A stretch of 8,422 bases of DNA from Rikenellaceae bacterium. GTDB taxonomy: Bacteria; Bacteroidota; Bacteroidia; Bacteroidales; UBA932. The stretch is taken from NCBI GenBank assembly GCA_900769905.1, contig CAAGIL010000196.1, positions 1 through 8,422 of the forward strand. The letters run 5' to 3'. A model generated the notes under the pieces. It was not told the origin of the DNA. It saw only the letters and a program-made list of their open reading frames with translations, and made no database searches. A program made the position numbers and the translations under genes. This document shows positions 1 through 6,336 of this stretch, in pieces (position 1 is the first letter of the stretch; each line of letters opens with the position of its first letter).

Positions 1-20
1 GTGGCTGGAACACCTCCTTT
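1..20 (+). rRNA. rrs: 16S ribosomal RNA, 3' end only (partial)
   Basis: The first bases match the conserved 3' terminus of bacterial 16S rRNA: GGCTGGAACACCTCC, the end of helix 45 and the anti-Shine-Dalgarno tail. The AAC variant before ACCTCC fits Bacteroidota, where E. coli has ATC. Only the last ~20 bases are in the window and the mature 3' end is approximate. The CCTCC core (13-17) is intact, although most genes here lack a Shine-Dalgarno. tRNA-Ile and tRNA-Ala follow, as in a normal rrn spacer, which supports the call. Confidence 0.9.
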
Positions 21-59
21 TTGGAGCAAGACTTGACACTTTAAGCTCGCGGTTATGTT

Positions 60-89
60 CAAGGCACAGATTCACAACTATGTGTCTTG
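60..89 (+). other. Hairpin in the 16S to tRNA-Ile spacer
   Basis: Bases 60-68 pair with 81-89 over 9 bp, including one G-U pair, around a 12-base loop. No U-tract follows, so it is not an intrinsic terminator. Its place between 16S and tRNA-Ile suggests a fold in the rRNA precursor, possibly used in processing. That role is inference. The rest of the 21-112 spacer shows no gene and no convincing boxA. Confidence 0.4.
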
Positions 90-112
90 TACTTATCTTT
101 CATTATTAATAT

Positions 113-186
113 AGGCTCGTAGCTCAGTTGGTTAGAGCGCCACACTGATAATGTGGAGGTCCGCGGTTCAACTCCGCGCGGGCCTA
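113..186 (+). tRNA. tRNA-Ile (anticodon GAT)
   Basis: A full cloverleaf folds by eye. The acceptor stem is 113-119 with 179-185 (one G-U pair), and the discriminator is A186. The anticodon stem is 140-144 with 152-156, with anticodon GAT at 147-149. The T stem is 162-166 with 174-178, around a TTCAACT loop. The D arm carries the usual AGCTCAG...GGTTAGAGC. The 3' CCA is not encoded, because CGT follows, so it must be added after transcription. The first pair is A1-U72 rather than the more usual G-C. Its position behind 16S is the classic rrn spacer location. Six bases separate it from tRNA-Ala. Confidence 0.96.
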
Positions 187-192
187 CGTAAC

Positions 193-268
193 GGGGGTAT
201 AGCTCAGTTGGTAGAGCACCTGCTTTGCAAGCAGGGGGTCAAGAGTTCGAATCTCTTTATCTCCACCA
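193..268 (+). tRNA. tRNA-Ala (anticodon TGC), CCA encoded
   Basis: The acceptor stem is 193-199 with 258-264 (two G-U pairs), and the discriminator is A265. The anticodon stem is 219-223 with 231-235, with anticodon TGC at 226-228. The T stem is 241-245 with 253-257, around a TTCGAAT loop. A CCA at 266-268 follows directly, so the 3' end appears to be encoded, unlike the upstream tRNA-Ile. It is the second spacer tRNA of the rrn-type transcript. An intrinsic terminator begins 3 bases after the CCA, where 23S rRNA would be expected further on. Confidence 0.97.
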
Positions 269-270
269 GA

Positions 271-303
271 AAGGCATTTACAGAAATGTAAGTGCCTTTT
301 TTT
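271..303 (+). terminator. Intrinsic terminator after tRNA-Ala
   Basis: Bases 271-282 pair with 287-298 over 12 bp (one G-U) around a GAAA tetraloop. The T-run 297-303 overlaps the end of the stem. This is a strong Rho-independent terminator. It should end the 16S-tRNA-Ile-tRNA-Ala transcript before any 23S gene. Confidence 0.88.
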
Positions 304-304
304 G

Positions 305-312
305 TATATTTG
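305..312 (+). promoter_or_regulatory. Bacteroidetes -7 promoter element, acyltransferase gene
   Basis: TATATTTG matches the Bacteroidetes -7 consensus TAnnTTTG exactly and directly follows the T-run of the terminator. Transcription would begin around 316-318. No clear -33 TTG is visible at the usual distance, so this rests on the -7 box alone. If it is real, the ATG at 315 is too early and the ATG at 330 is favoured. Confidence 0.5.
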
Positions 313-329
313 CCATGAATAATTCAATA

Positions 330-2156
330 ATGCGCAGACCTGATTACTCCATAAAGGCATATTACCGCCTGAATTTCTTCGCCCTGCTCCTGAGCATGGC
401 TATAGGCGCATTGCTGATTTCCAATCCTTTCTACGGTGCCGGGGTGTATCTTCTTGCTGACGTTGTCAAGGCTTGCTGGATTTTCCATCTTTCTCCATTG
501 ATGTACCGTTTCAGGCGCAGATGGATCGGAAAACTCACAATCTTGCTCATCATCCTGGGCGGTCTTGTACTGTCGTTTGTATATCCTTTATACTCAAAGA
601 ATTATGCTGCCTGCTACGTGTCCCTCTCTGCAATCTTGCTGGAGTTGCTCTTTACCCTTGGGGACAGGCTGCTCTACGGGCGCCGCGTGCCTCTGAATCT
701 CACCGGGGCGGAAGGCAAATACGAGAAACTTGCCTCGTACAGACTTTTCTCGAATATGAGCTTTTACGCCACCATCTCCATAAACCTCAGCGTGTTGCTG
801 CTGATGATGGTGTCCATAGAAAGGGTGGGTCTGGGATTCAATCTCCGCGCCTATGCCCTTCTTTTGGTGTGGCTGTTTGCAGCTGCTTTGCTTCTGGTGC
901 TCTTCAGCCTCAGGATACGCCATAAGTTTGTGGGGCTGGGGCTGTTTGAATTCATTGCCGGGGCCGTGGTATGGTGCGTAGGTGATGTGATGATGTTCCG
1001 GGTTGGAGCCGGTATTCCCGGTGCTCTGTGGTCCCTGCTGTGGGGACTGGGTCTCGTGCTCATAGCCTCCTCCATTCAGAAGTTCCACCGGGATTTTGAA
1101 GCTGTGGGAAAGCTCGCGGGGGAGGATTTTGACCGCGCTGAGCTGAGACTGAGCAATACCGTAGTTGCCACTGCTGCCTCCCTTGCTTCCTCGGTCATCA
1201 TGCTGCTTCTGCTTGCCTGTTATGCCTTTATCCCGCTACGCGCGGACAGCGTGAAACTCAGTGCCTGGATAATCCAGCTTCCTCTGCTCTTTATGCTTGC
1301 CGCCATCTGGTGTGCCCTGCGTCAGCCGCTGGACTACCGCAACCGCGAAAAGCTGCTCCGCTACGTGGACGATCTCGATGCGCGCGAAGAGACCAAGGAG
1401 AACCTTAAGAACCTGCTGGTCAAGAAGTACCGTATGCGTTTCGGGATGAAGATAGTGTGCACGCTTGCGCGCCCCTTCCTGCGCCTGAAGGTGTCGGGTC
1501 TGGAGCATCTGCGCAAGGAAAGATATCCTTCGGTGTTCGTGTGCAACCACGGATTCATCTACGGCCCCGTGTCCGCGATACTCTACCTCCCGACCTACTT
1601 CCGGCCGTGGATTCACAATGTGATGCTGGACCCGGACCTGGCTGCCGCCGAGTTGGAAAAGTCCCCGCTCCGCGCTCTCAAGAAGCTTCTGGGCGAGAAA
1701 CTTGGCAGCAAGGTGCTGCGCGCCTGCACCAAACCTTTGCTCTGGGTGCTCAATTCCTTCAACCCCATCCCGGTGGTGAGGGGTGCGTCCAGGGATGTGA
1801 TGACCACGTTCAACTTGAGCCTCCAGGCCCTGCTTGAGGGCGACAACATCCTGCTCTTCCCGGAGCAGGCGCGCTCGAACAAGGGTTCTTCCGCGGACGT
1901 AATCAAGGCCGCTTCAGATTTGAGGAACTTCTATACGGGTTTTGCGCACATAGGAAAGATGTACTGCGACGCGACCGGGAAGGAGCTGCTGTTCTACCCT
2001 ATATTCTCCGACCGCGACAGCAAGTCGTTCAAGATAGGGGAGCCGGTGGCGTACGATTCCTACCTGGAATCGAGAGAGAGCAAGCGCATCCTGGCGGAAG
2101 AGCTCCAGAAACGTGTGCTGGCGCTGTCCGGCAGGGAATCAGATCAGGCCGAATAA
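330..2156 (+). CDS. Polytopic membrane protein with C-terminal PlsC-type acyltransferase domain
   Basis: A 608-residue protein, counted from ATG 330. The ATG at 315 is in frame but lies at or before the predicted transcription start, and the ATG at 225 lies inside tRNA-Ala. Residues ~15-330 hold about ten hydrophobic segments, and the C-terminal ~200 residues form an LPLAT/PlsC-like domain. Visible blocks are VCNHGFIYGP (motif I, His407), NPIPVVRG (motif II, which binds phosphate in this family) and FPEQARS (motif III, 510-516, normally FPEGTRS). Such enzymes move an acyl chain from acyl-CoA or acyl-ACP to a lysolipid or other hydroxyl at the membrane. The Asp of HX4D is replaced by Gly412, so the catalytic pair is not canonical and the substrate is unknown. 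No Shine-Dalgarno is visible. The last 18 bases overlap the convergent yqaA-like gene. A role in lipid or envelope synthesis is inferred; activity is less certain than family membership. Confidence 0.82.
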   Translation: MRRPDYSIKAYYRLNFFALLLSMAIGALLISNPFYGAGVYLLADVVKACWIFHLSPLMYRFRRRWIGKLTILLIILGGLVLSFVYPLYSKNYAACYVSLSAILLELLFTLGDRLLYGRRVPLNLTGAEGKYEKLASYRLFSNMSFYATISINLSVLLLMMVSIERVGLGFNLRAYALLLVWLFAAALLLVLFSLRIRHKFVGLGLFEFIAGAVVWCVGDVMMFRVGAGIPGALWSLLWGLGLVLIASSIQKFHRDFEAVGKLAGEDFDRAELRLSNTVVATAASLASSVIMLLLLACYAFIPLRADSVKLSAWIIQLPLLFMLAAIWCALRQPLDYRNREKLLRYVDDLDAREETKENLKNLLVKKYRMRFGMKIVCTLARPFLRLKVSGLEHLRKERYPSVFVCNHGFIYGPVSAILYLPTYFRPWIHNVMLDPDLAAAELEKSPLRALKKLLGEKLGSKVLRACTKPLLWVLNSFNPIPVVRGASRDVMTTFNLSLQALLEGDNILLFPEQARSNKGSSADVIKAASDLRNFYTGFAHIGKMYCDATGKELLFYPIFSDRDSKSFKIGEPVAYDSYLESRESKRILAEELQKRVLALSGRESDQAE

Positions 2157-2576
2157 CAGGGTCCAGACAAGGAAGCGCAGGGCTTTTCCCACCAGGAGAA
2201 GGATGATGGTGGGGAGGGGCTTGGTGCGGTAGAACCCGAGGGCGATGGCGAACACATCCCCGATGAACGGTACCCAGGCGATGAGCGCGAGCCACACACC
2301 CCATTTGTCCACCTTTTCCTTCTGCTTCTGCAGGGTCTCAGGCTTCACCTTGAACCATTTTTCAATCCATTCCCAGCGTCCCAGACGCCCCATATAATAG
2401 GTTATGACGCTGCCCAGCCAGTTTCCTATGGTGGCTACGACAAAGCAGGGCAAGGGCTGACGTGTAGCCGCCAGCACAGCTATGTAGAGGGCATCGGAAC
2501 TGAACGGCACTATGGTCGCTGCCAGCAAATTTCCGATAAACAGTCCGACAAGGCCCAGACTTTCGAAATCAGGCAT
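2139..2576 (-). CDS. YqaA/DedA-family small membrane protein (VTT/SNARE-associated type)
   Basis: A 145-residue, very hydrophobic protein with the YqaA layout. An N-terminal helix (~6-24) leads into PFSSDALYIAVLAA, then a small-residue helix with GNWLGSVITYYMGR (~50-66). A charged Lys/Glu-rich loop follows (~70-88), then WVPFIGDVFAIALGF (~99-113) and a C-terminal helix with GKALRF. DedA-superfamily proteins sit in the inner membrane; several act in lipid-carrier or phospholipid movement and in envelope homeostasis, but the substrate here is not known. The start lies 26 bp after the lepA stop on the same strand, and no promoter box is seen in the gap, so it is probably cotranscribed with lepA. 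No Shine-Dalgarno is visible. Its 3' end overlaps the acyltransferase gene by 18 bp with no terminator hairpin. Length is normal for the family. Confidence 0.85.
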   Translation of the reverse strand: MPDFESLGLVGLFIGNLLAATIVPFSSDALYIAVLAATRQPLPCFVVATIGNWLGSVITYYMGRLGRWEWIEKWFKVKPETLQKQKEKVDKWGVWLALIAWVPFIGDVFAIALGFYRTKPLPTIILLLVGKALRFLVWTLLFGLI

Positions 2577-2602
2577 AGTTCAGATTTACAATGATACAGA
2601 GA

Positions 2603-4393
2603 TTACGAATCCAGCTTGAGAACGGCCATGAAGGCGCTCTGAGGGACCTGCACGGTGCCGATCTGGCGCATTCTCTTCTTGCCCTCCTTCTGCTTCTCGA
2701 GCAGTTTGCGCTTGCGGGTCACATCGCCGCCGTAACACTTGGCGGTCACATCCTTGCGCACCTGCTTCACTGTCTCGCGCGCGATGATCTTCGCTCCGAT
2801 TGCCGCCTGGACAGGGATGTCAAACTGCTGCCTCGGGATGAGGTCCTTGAGCTTCACGCACATCTTCCTGCCGAACTCGTAGGCATTGTCCTCGTGGATG
2901 AGGGTGGACAGCGCATCCGCAGGCTCGCCGTTGAGCAGTATGTCGAGGCGTACCAGTTTGGAAGGGCGGTAATCCTTGATGTGGTAGTCGAATGAGGCGT
3001 AGCCCTTGGAAATGGTCTTGAGCTTGTCATAGAAGTCGAAGACGATTTCTGACAGAGGCATATCGTAGGTAAGTTCCACGCGCTCTGCGGTGATGTAGTG
3101 CTGGCCTATGAGCGTGCCGCGGCGGTCTATGCAGAGCTTCATTATAGGGCCGAAGAACTCCGACTTGGAGATGATCTGCGCGCGTATGTACGGCTCTTCG
3201 ATGTGGTCGATCAGGGTAGGGGACGGGAGTCCGGAAGGGTTGTGCACATCGATCACGTCGCCCTGGGTCGTGTAAACCTTGTAGGAAACGTTCGGCACGG
3301 TGGTAATCACGTCCATATCGAACTCGCGGAACAGGCGCTCCTGCACGATTTCAAGGTGCAGCAGTCCCAGGAATCCGCAGCGGAATCCGGAACCCAGCGC
3401 GAGCGAGCTCTCCGGCTCGTACACGAAGGACGCATCGTTGAGCTGGAATTTCTCCAGCACGCTGCGCAGCTCCTCGAACTTGTCGGCCTGGACAGGGTAC
3501 ATACCCGCGAACACCATAGGCTTCACCTCCTCGAAGCCGGCAATGGCCCGGGTGCACGGTTTGGCGACGTGAGTGATTGTATCACCCACCTTCACCTCGG
3601 CGGCGCTCTTGATGCCGGTGATCACATAACCCACATCCCCGCATCCGATTTCCGCCGACGGCACCAGCTTCATCTTGAGGTGACCGACCTCCTCGACCTC
3701 GTATTCCATACCGGTTGCGAAGAACTTCACCTTGTCGCCCTTGCGTATGGAGCCGTTCTTGATCTTGAAATACGCTATAACTCCACGGAAGGAGTTGAAC
3801 ACCGAATCGAAGATCAGGGCCTGAAGGGGTGCGTCAGGGTCACCTTCCGGGGCCGGGATACGCTCCACGATGGCATCCAGGATAGGCGGCACACCCTCTC
3901 CGGTGCGCGCGGACACCTTGAACACGTCCTCCGGTTTGCAGCCTATGAGGTCGCAGATCTCATCCGTCACGACTTCCACCTGCGCCGAGTCCATATCTAT
4001 CTTGTTGAGCACCGGGATAATCTCCAGACCGTGGTCAATTGCCATATAGAGGTTGGAGATGGTTTGGGCCTGCACGCCCTGGGACGCGTCCACGACCAGC
4101 AGGGCTCCCTCGCAGGAGGCGATGGACCTGGACACCTCGTAGGAGAAGTCCACGTGGCCCGGAGTGTCGATGAGGTTGAGTTTGTAGTCCTGGCCCTTGT
4201 ATCTGTGGATCATCTGGATGGCGTGGCTCTTGATGGTGATGCCCTTCTCCTTTTCCAGATCCATGTCGTCCAGGACCTGATTCTCCATATCCCTGGCACC
4301 CAGGGTGCTGGTAAGCTCGATGAGCCTGTCGGCAAGGGTGGACTTGCCGTGGTCTATGTGTGCAATGATGCAAAAATTGCGGATGCTGTTCAT
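2603..4393 (-). CDS. lepA: Elongation factor 4 (LepA), ribosome back-translocating GTPase
   Basis: A 596-residue translational GTPase, normal length for LepA. The GTPase domain shows G1 AHIDHGKS (11-18), the switch I block EKGITIKS (49-56), DTPGH (76-80) and NKID (130-133). EF-G-like domains II, III and V follow. The LepA-specific C-terminal domain ends with LLEKQKEGKKRMRQIG and AFMAVLKLD, which are diagnostic and separate it from EF-G and BipA. It binds ribosomes and is implicated in back-translocation and 30S subunit assembly. I chose ATG 4393 because MNSIRNFCIIAHIDHGKS aligns with other LepA N-termini; ATG 4399, two codons upstream, is possible. The open frame continues to 4468, but that extension crosses the promoter. 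The predicted transcript leader is only about 10 bases. The YqaA-like gene lies 26 bp downstream. No defects are seen. Confidence 0.97.
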   Translation of the reverse strand: MNSIRNFCIIAHIDHGKSTLADRLIELTSTLGARDMENQVLDDMDLEKEKGITIKSHAIQMIHRYKGQDYKLNLIDTPGHVDFSYEVSRSIASCEGALLVVDASQGVQAQTISNLYMAIDHGLEIIPVLNKIDMDSAQVEVVTDEICDLIGCKPEDVFKVSARTGEGVPPILDAIVERIPAPEGDPDAPLQALIFDSVFNSFRGVIAYFKIKNGSIRKGDKVKFFATGMEYEVEEVGHLKMKLVPSAEIGCGDVGYVITGIKSAAEVKVGDTITHVAKPCTRAIAGFEEVKPMVFAGMYPVQADKFEELRSVLEKFQLNDASFVYEPESSLALGSGFRCGFLGLLHLEIVQERLFREFDMDVITTVPNVSYKVYTTQGDVIDVHNPSGLPSPTLIDHIEEPYIRAQIISKSEFFGPIMKLCIDRRGTLIGQHYITAERVELTYDMPLSEIVFDFYDKLKTISKGYASFDYHIKDYRPSKLVRLDILLNGEPADALSTLIHEDNAYEFGRKMCVKLKDLIPRQQFDIPVQAAIGAKIIARETVKQVRKDVTAKCYGGDVTRKRKLLEKQKEGKKRMRQIGTVQVPQSAFMAVLKLDS

Positions 4394-4407
4394 TTCCATA
4401 ATCAATG

Positions 4408-4415
4408 CAAAGATA
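4408..4415 (-). promoter_or_regulatory. -7 promoter element for lepA
   Basis: On the minus strand this reads TATCTTTG, an exact TAnnTTTG. Transcription should begin around 4402-4404, leaving ~10 bases before ATG 4393 and only ~4 before ATG 4399. No clear -33 element is seen. The opposing transketolase box lies 14 bp away. Confidence 0.6.
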
Positions 4416-4429
4416 ACGTATTTTTTTGC

Positions 4430-4437
4430 TATATTTG
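4430..4437 (+). promoter_or_regulatory. -7 promoter element for the transketolase operon
   Basis: TATATTTG is an exact TAnnTTTG on the plus strand. It predicts a start near 4441-4443 and a leader of about 32 bases before ATG 4475. The -33 region of this promoter would fall on the opposing lepA -7 box, so the two promoters should overlap physically. No clear -33 TTG is visible. Confidence 0.6.
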
Positions 4438-4474
4438 CACATTGTGAATGTTCATAAATCATAACCAATCAGAT

Positions 4475-5314
4475 ATGGCAACAATCGAAGAACTTAAAAA
4501 GATTTCCTCGCAGGTGCGCAGGGACATCGTCAGGATGGTTACTGCGGCCAAATCAGGCCACCCGGGAGGATCTCTTGGCATCACTGATGTGATGACCGCC
4601 CTCTATTTCGATGAGATGAAGCACGACCCTAAGACCTGGTCACGCGACGGCAAGGGCCAGGATGTGTTCATCATCTCAGCCGGACACCTTGCTCCGGTTT
4701 ACTATTCAGTCCTTGCACGCTCAGGCTATTTCCCTGTAAGTGAGCTCGGCACCCTTCGCAAATTCGGAAGCCGCCTCCAGGGTCACCCTTGCGTAACCGA
4801 CGGACTCCCGGGAGTATTCAAGCCTTCAGGCTCCCTCGGACAGGGTCTTTCAGTGGCAGCCGGCATCGCCCTCGGCAAGAAGATGGACGGAGATGACACC
4901 CGTGTATTCTGCCTCTGCGGAGACGGTGAGAGCGAGGAAGGACAGATCTGGGAAGCAGGTATGTGGGCAGTACACCACAAAGTGGACAATCTCGTAGCAT
5001 TCACCGACTGGAACGGCCAGCAGATTGACGGTCCTACCAACACCATCACCGGCATCGAGGACCTCAGCGAGAAGTGGGGCGCTTTCGGATGGGATGTCAT
5101 CATCGCCGACGGCCACGACTACGAGAGCATACTCAATGCATTCAAGGTCGCACGCAACGCCAACGGCAAGCCTAAGATGATACTCTTCAAGACCGAGATG
5201 GGCCACGGTGTAGACTTTATGGCAGGCACCCACGAGTGGCATGGCAAGGCTCCTTCAGCAGAGCAGTGCGAGGCCGCAATGAAGCAGTTACCTGAAACTT
5301 TAGGAGATTTTTAG
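4475..5314 (+). CDS. Transketolase, N-terminal subunit (TPP pyrophosphate-binding half)
   Basis: A 279-residue protein matching the N-terminal half of transketolase. It shows SGHPGGSLG (27-35, with His29), AGHLAP (69-74, with His71), FKPSGSLGQGLSVAAGIALG, and the TPP/metal motif that begins GDG (149-151) and ends at Asn180 in DWNGQQIDG. With the downstream subunit it would form the full TPP enzyme. That enzyme transfers two-carbon ketol units between sugar phosphates in the non-oxidative pentose phosphate pathway. ATG 4475 (MATIEELKK) fits the family N-terminus. An in-frame ATG at 4448 adds an unlikely nine residues, close to the predicted transcription start. No Shine-Dalgarno precedes it. 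The stop is 1 bp before the start of the second subunit, so they form one operon. Length is normal for a split transketolase, and nothing is missing. Confidence 0.95.
   Translation: MATIEELKKISSQVRRDIVRMVTAAKSGHPGGSLGITDVMTALYFDEMKHDPKTWSRDGKGQDVFIISAGHLAPVYYSVLARSGYFPVSELGTLRKFGSRLQGHPCVTDGLPGVFKPSGSLGQGLSVAAGIALGKKMDGDDTRVFCLCGDGESEEGQIWEAGMWAVHHKVDNLVAFTDWNGQQIDGPTNTITGIEDLSEKWGAFGWDVIIADGHDYESILNAFKVARNANGKPKMILFKTEMGHGVDFMAGTHEWHGKAPSAEQCEAAMKQLPETLGDF
5303..5306 (+). promoter_or_regulatory. Shine-Dalgarno for the second transketolase subunit
   Basis: GGAG lies 9 bases before ATG 5316, within the final codons of the first subunit. The other gene starts here have none, so this site may support translational coupling and balanced synthesis of the two halves. 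Confidence 0.6.
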
Positions 5315-5315
5315 T

Positions 5316-6269
5316 ATGAAGAAATATATTGATACTGGCAAAATCGATACCCGCAGCGGTTTCGGTGAAGGTCTTGCAATCGCAGGACGCGAAGACGAAA
5401 GGGTGCTTGCCCTCACGGCTGACCTCAAGGGTTCCCTCAAGATGGGTGCTTTCGCAAAGGCATTCCCTGAGAGGTTCATCCAGTGCGGTATCGCCGAGTC
5501 CAACATGGTAGGTGTAGCTGCAGGCCTTGCAATCACCGGAAAGATTCCTTTCATCGGTTCCTTCGCAGAGTTCGTTACCGGCCGAGTATATGACCAGCTC
5601 CGCCAGGAGGTCGCTTACGGCCACACCAATGTGAAGATTGCTTCCTCCCATGCGGGCATTACCCTCGGTGAGGACGGTGCCACCCACCAGACCATGGAGG
5701 ACGTTGCCCTTATGCGCGCTCTTCCGGGAATGGTTGTAATCGTTCCTTGCGACTACAATCAGACCAAGAACGCCACCATCGCCGCCGCGAAGTACGTTGG
5801 TCCTGTTTACCTCCGTTTCGGCCGTCCTTCAGTGCCAAACTTCACCCCGGCTGACGAGCCGTTCGAAATCGGCAAGGTTTACAATCTCAACGAAGGCAAG
5901 GATGTGACCATCATCACCAACGGTCACCTCGTTTGGGAGGCCCTGCTCGCTGCAGAGGCTCTTGAGGCTGAGGGCATCAGCGCCGAAGTGCTCAATGTCG
6001 CTACCGTAAAGCCTCTCGACGAGAAGGCCATCCTCGAGTCTGTCGGCAAGACAGGTTGTGCCGTAGTCGCTGAAGAGCACAATATGGCAGGCGGTCTCGG
6101 AGAGGCTATTGCCGGCGTGCTCGCAGCAAATGCTCCTGCTCCGCTCGTGTTCGTGAACGGTGCCGACCGCTTCGGCCAGTCAGGTACTCCTGCAGAGCTG
6201 ATGAAGGCTTACGGTCTCGATGCCGCACACCTTGCAGAAGCTGCAAAGAAGGCTATTTCCCGCAAGTAA
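5316..6269 (+). CDS. Transketolase, C-terminal subunit (pyrimidine-binding half)
   Basis: A 317-residue protein covering the pyrimidine-binding and C-terminal domains of transketolase. The block FIQCGIAESNMVGVAAGLA contains Glu61, the glutamate expected to activate TPP. SSHAGITLGEDGATHQ, MRALPGMVVIVPCD and PVYLRFGRP follow. The C-terminal domain starts near 185 and includes VLNVATVKPLDE and EEHNMAGGLGEAIA. DXS is a more distant relative, but the paired N-terminal gene makes transketolase clear. It starts 1 bp after the upstream stop. A GGAG at 5303-5306, inside the last codons of the first subunit, sits 9 bases before the ATG: a good Shine-Dalgarno, the only obvious one in this window. A bidirectional terminator follows the stop. 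Confidence 0.95.
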   Translation: MKKYIDTGKIDTRSGFGEGLAIAGREDERVLALTADLKGSLKMGAFAKAFPERFIQCGIAESNMVGVAAGLAITGKIPFIGSFAEFVTGRVYDQLRQEVAYGHTNVKIASSHAGITLGEDGATHQTMEDVALMRALPGMVVIVPCDYNQTKNATIAAAKYVGPVYLRFGRPSVPNFTPADEPFEIGKVYNLNEGKDVTIITNGHLVWEALLAAEALEAEGISAEVLNVATVKPLDEKAILESVGKTGCAVVAEEHNMAGGLGEAIAGVLAANAPAPLVFVNGADRFGQSGTPAELMKAYGLDAAHLAEAAKKAISRK

Positions 6270-6286
6270 TTTCTGCGGAATGCATA

Positions 6287-6318
6287 AAAAAGGGCTGGTC
6301 AACCGACCGGCCCTTTTT
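6287..6318. terminator. Bidirectional intrinsic terminator between transketolase and pgk
   Basis: Bases 6292-6300 pair with 6305-6313 over 9 bp (one G-U pair) around an AACC loop. An A-run on the left (6286-6291) and a T-run on the right (6314-6318) extend the stem and give a U-tract on both strands. It lies in the 67 bp between two convergent stop codons and can serve both transcripts. Confidence 0.9.
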
Positions 6319-6336
6319 CGATCTATGGGGTTGGAA

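Noticed and set aside
33..59. TTGACA and TATGTT resembling an E. coli-type -35/-10 promoter in the rRNA spacer
   Set aside because: Spacing is only 15 bases and the Bacteroidota primary sigma factor uses TTG/TAnnTTTG instead. It lies inside a transcribed rrn spacer.
225..329. Acyltransferase start at ATG 225 or 315
   Set aside because: ATG 225 is in the anticodon loop of tRNA-Ala and the frame would read through the terminator. ATG 315 lies at the predicted transcription start, so 330 is preferred, though 315 is not excluded.
3098..4447. 449-codon open frame on the plus strand opposite lepA
   Set aside because: It is fully antisense to an intact, well-conserved lepA, shows no recognisable domain and contains His/Val/Leu-rich shadow composition.
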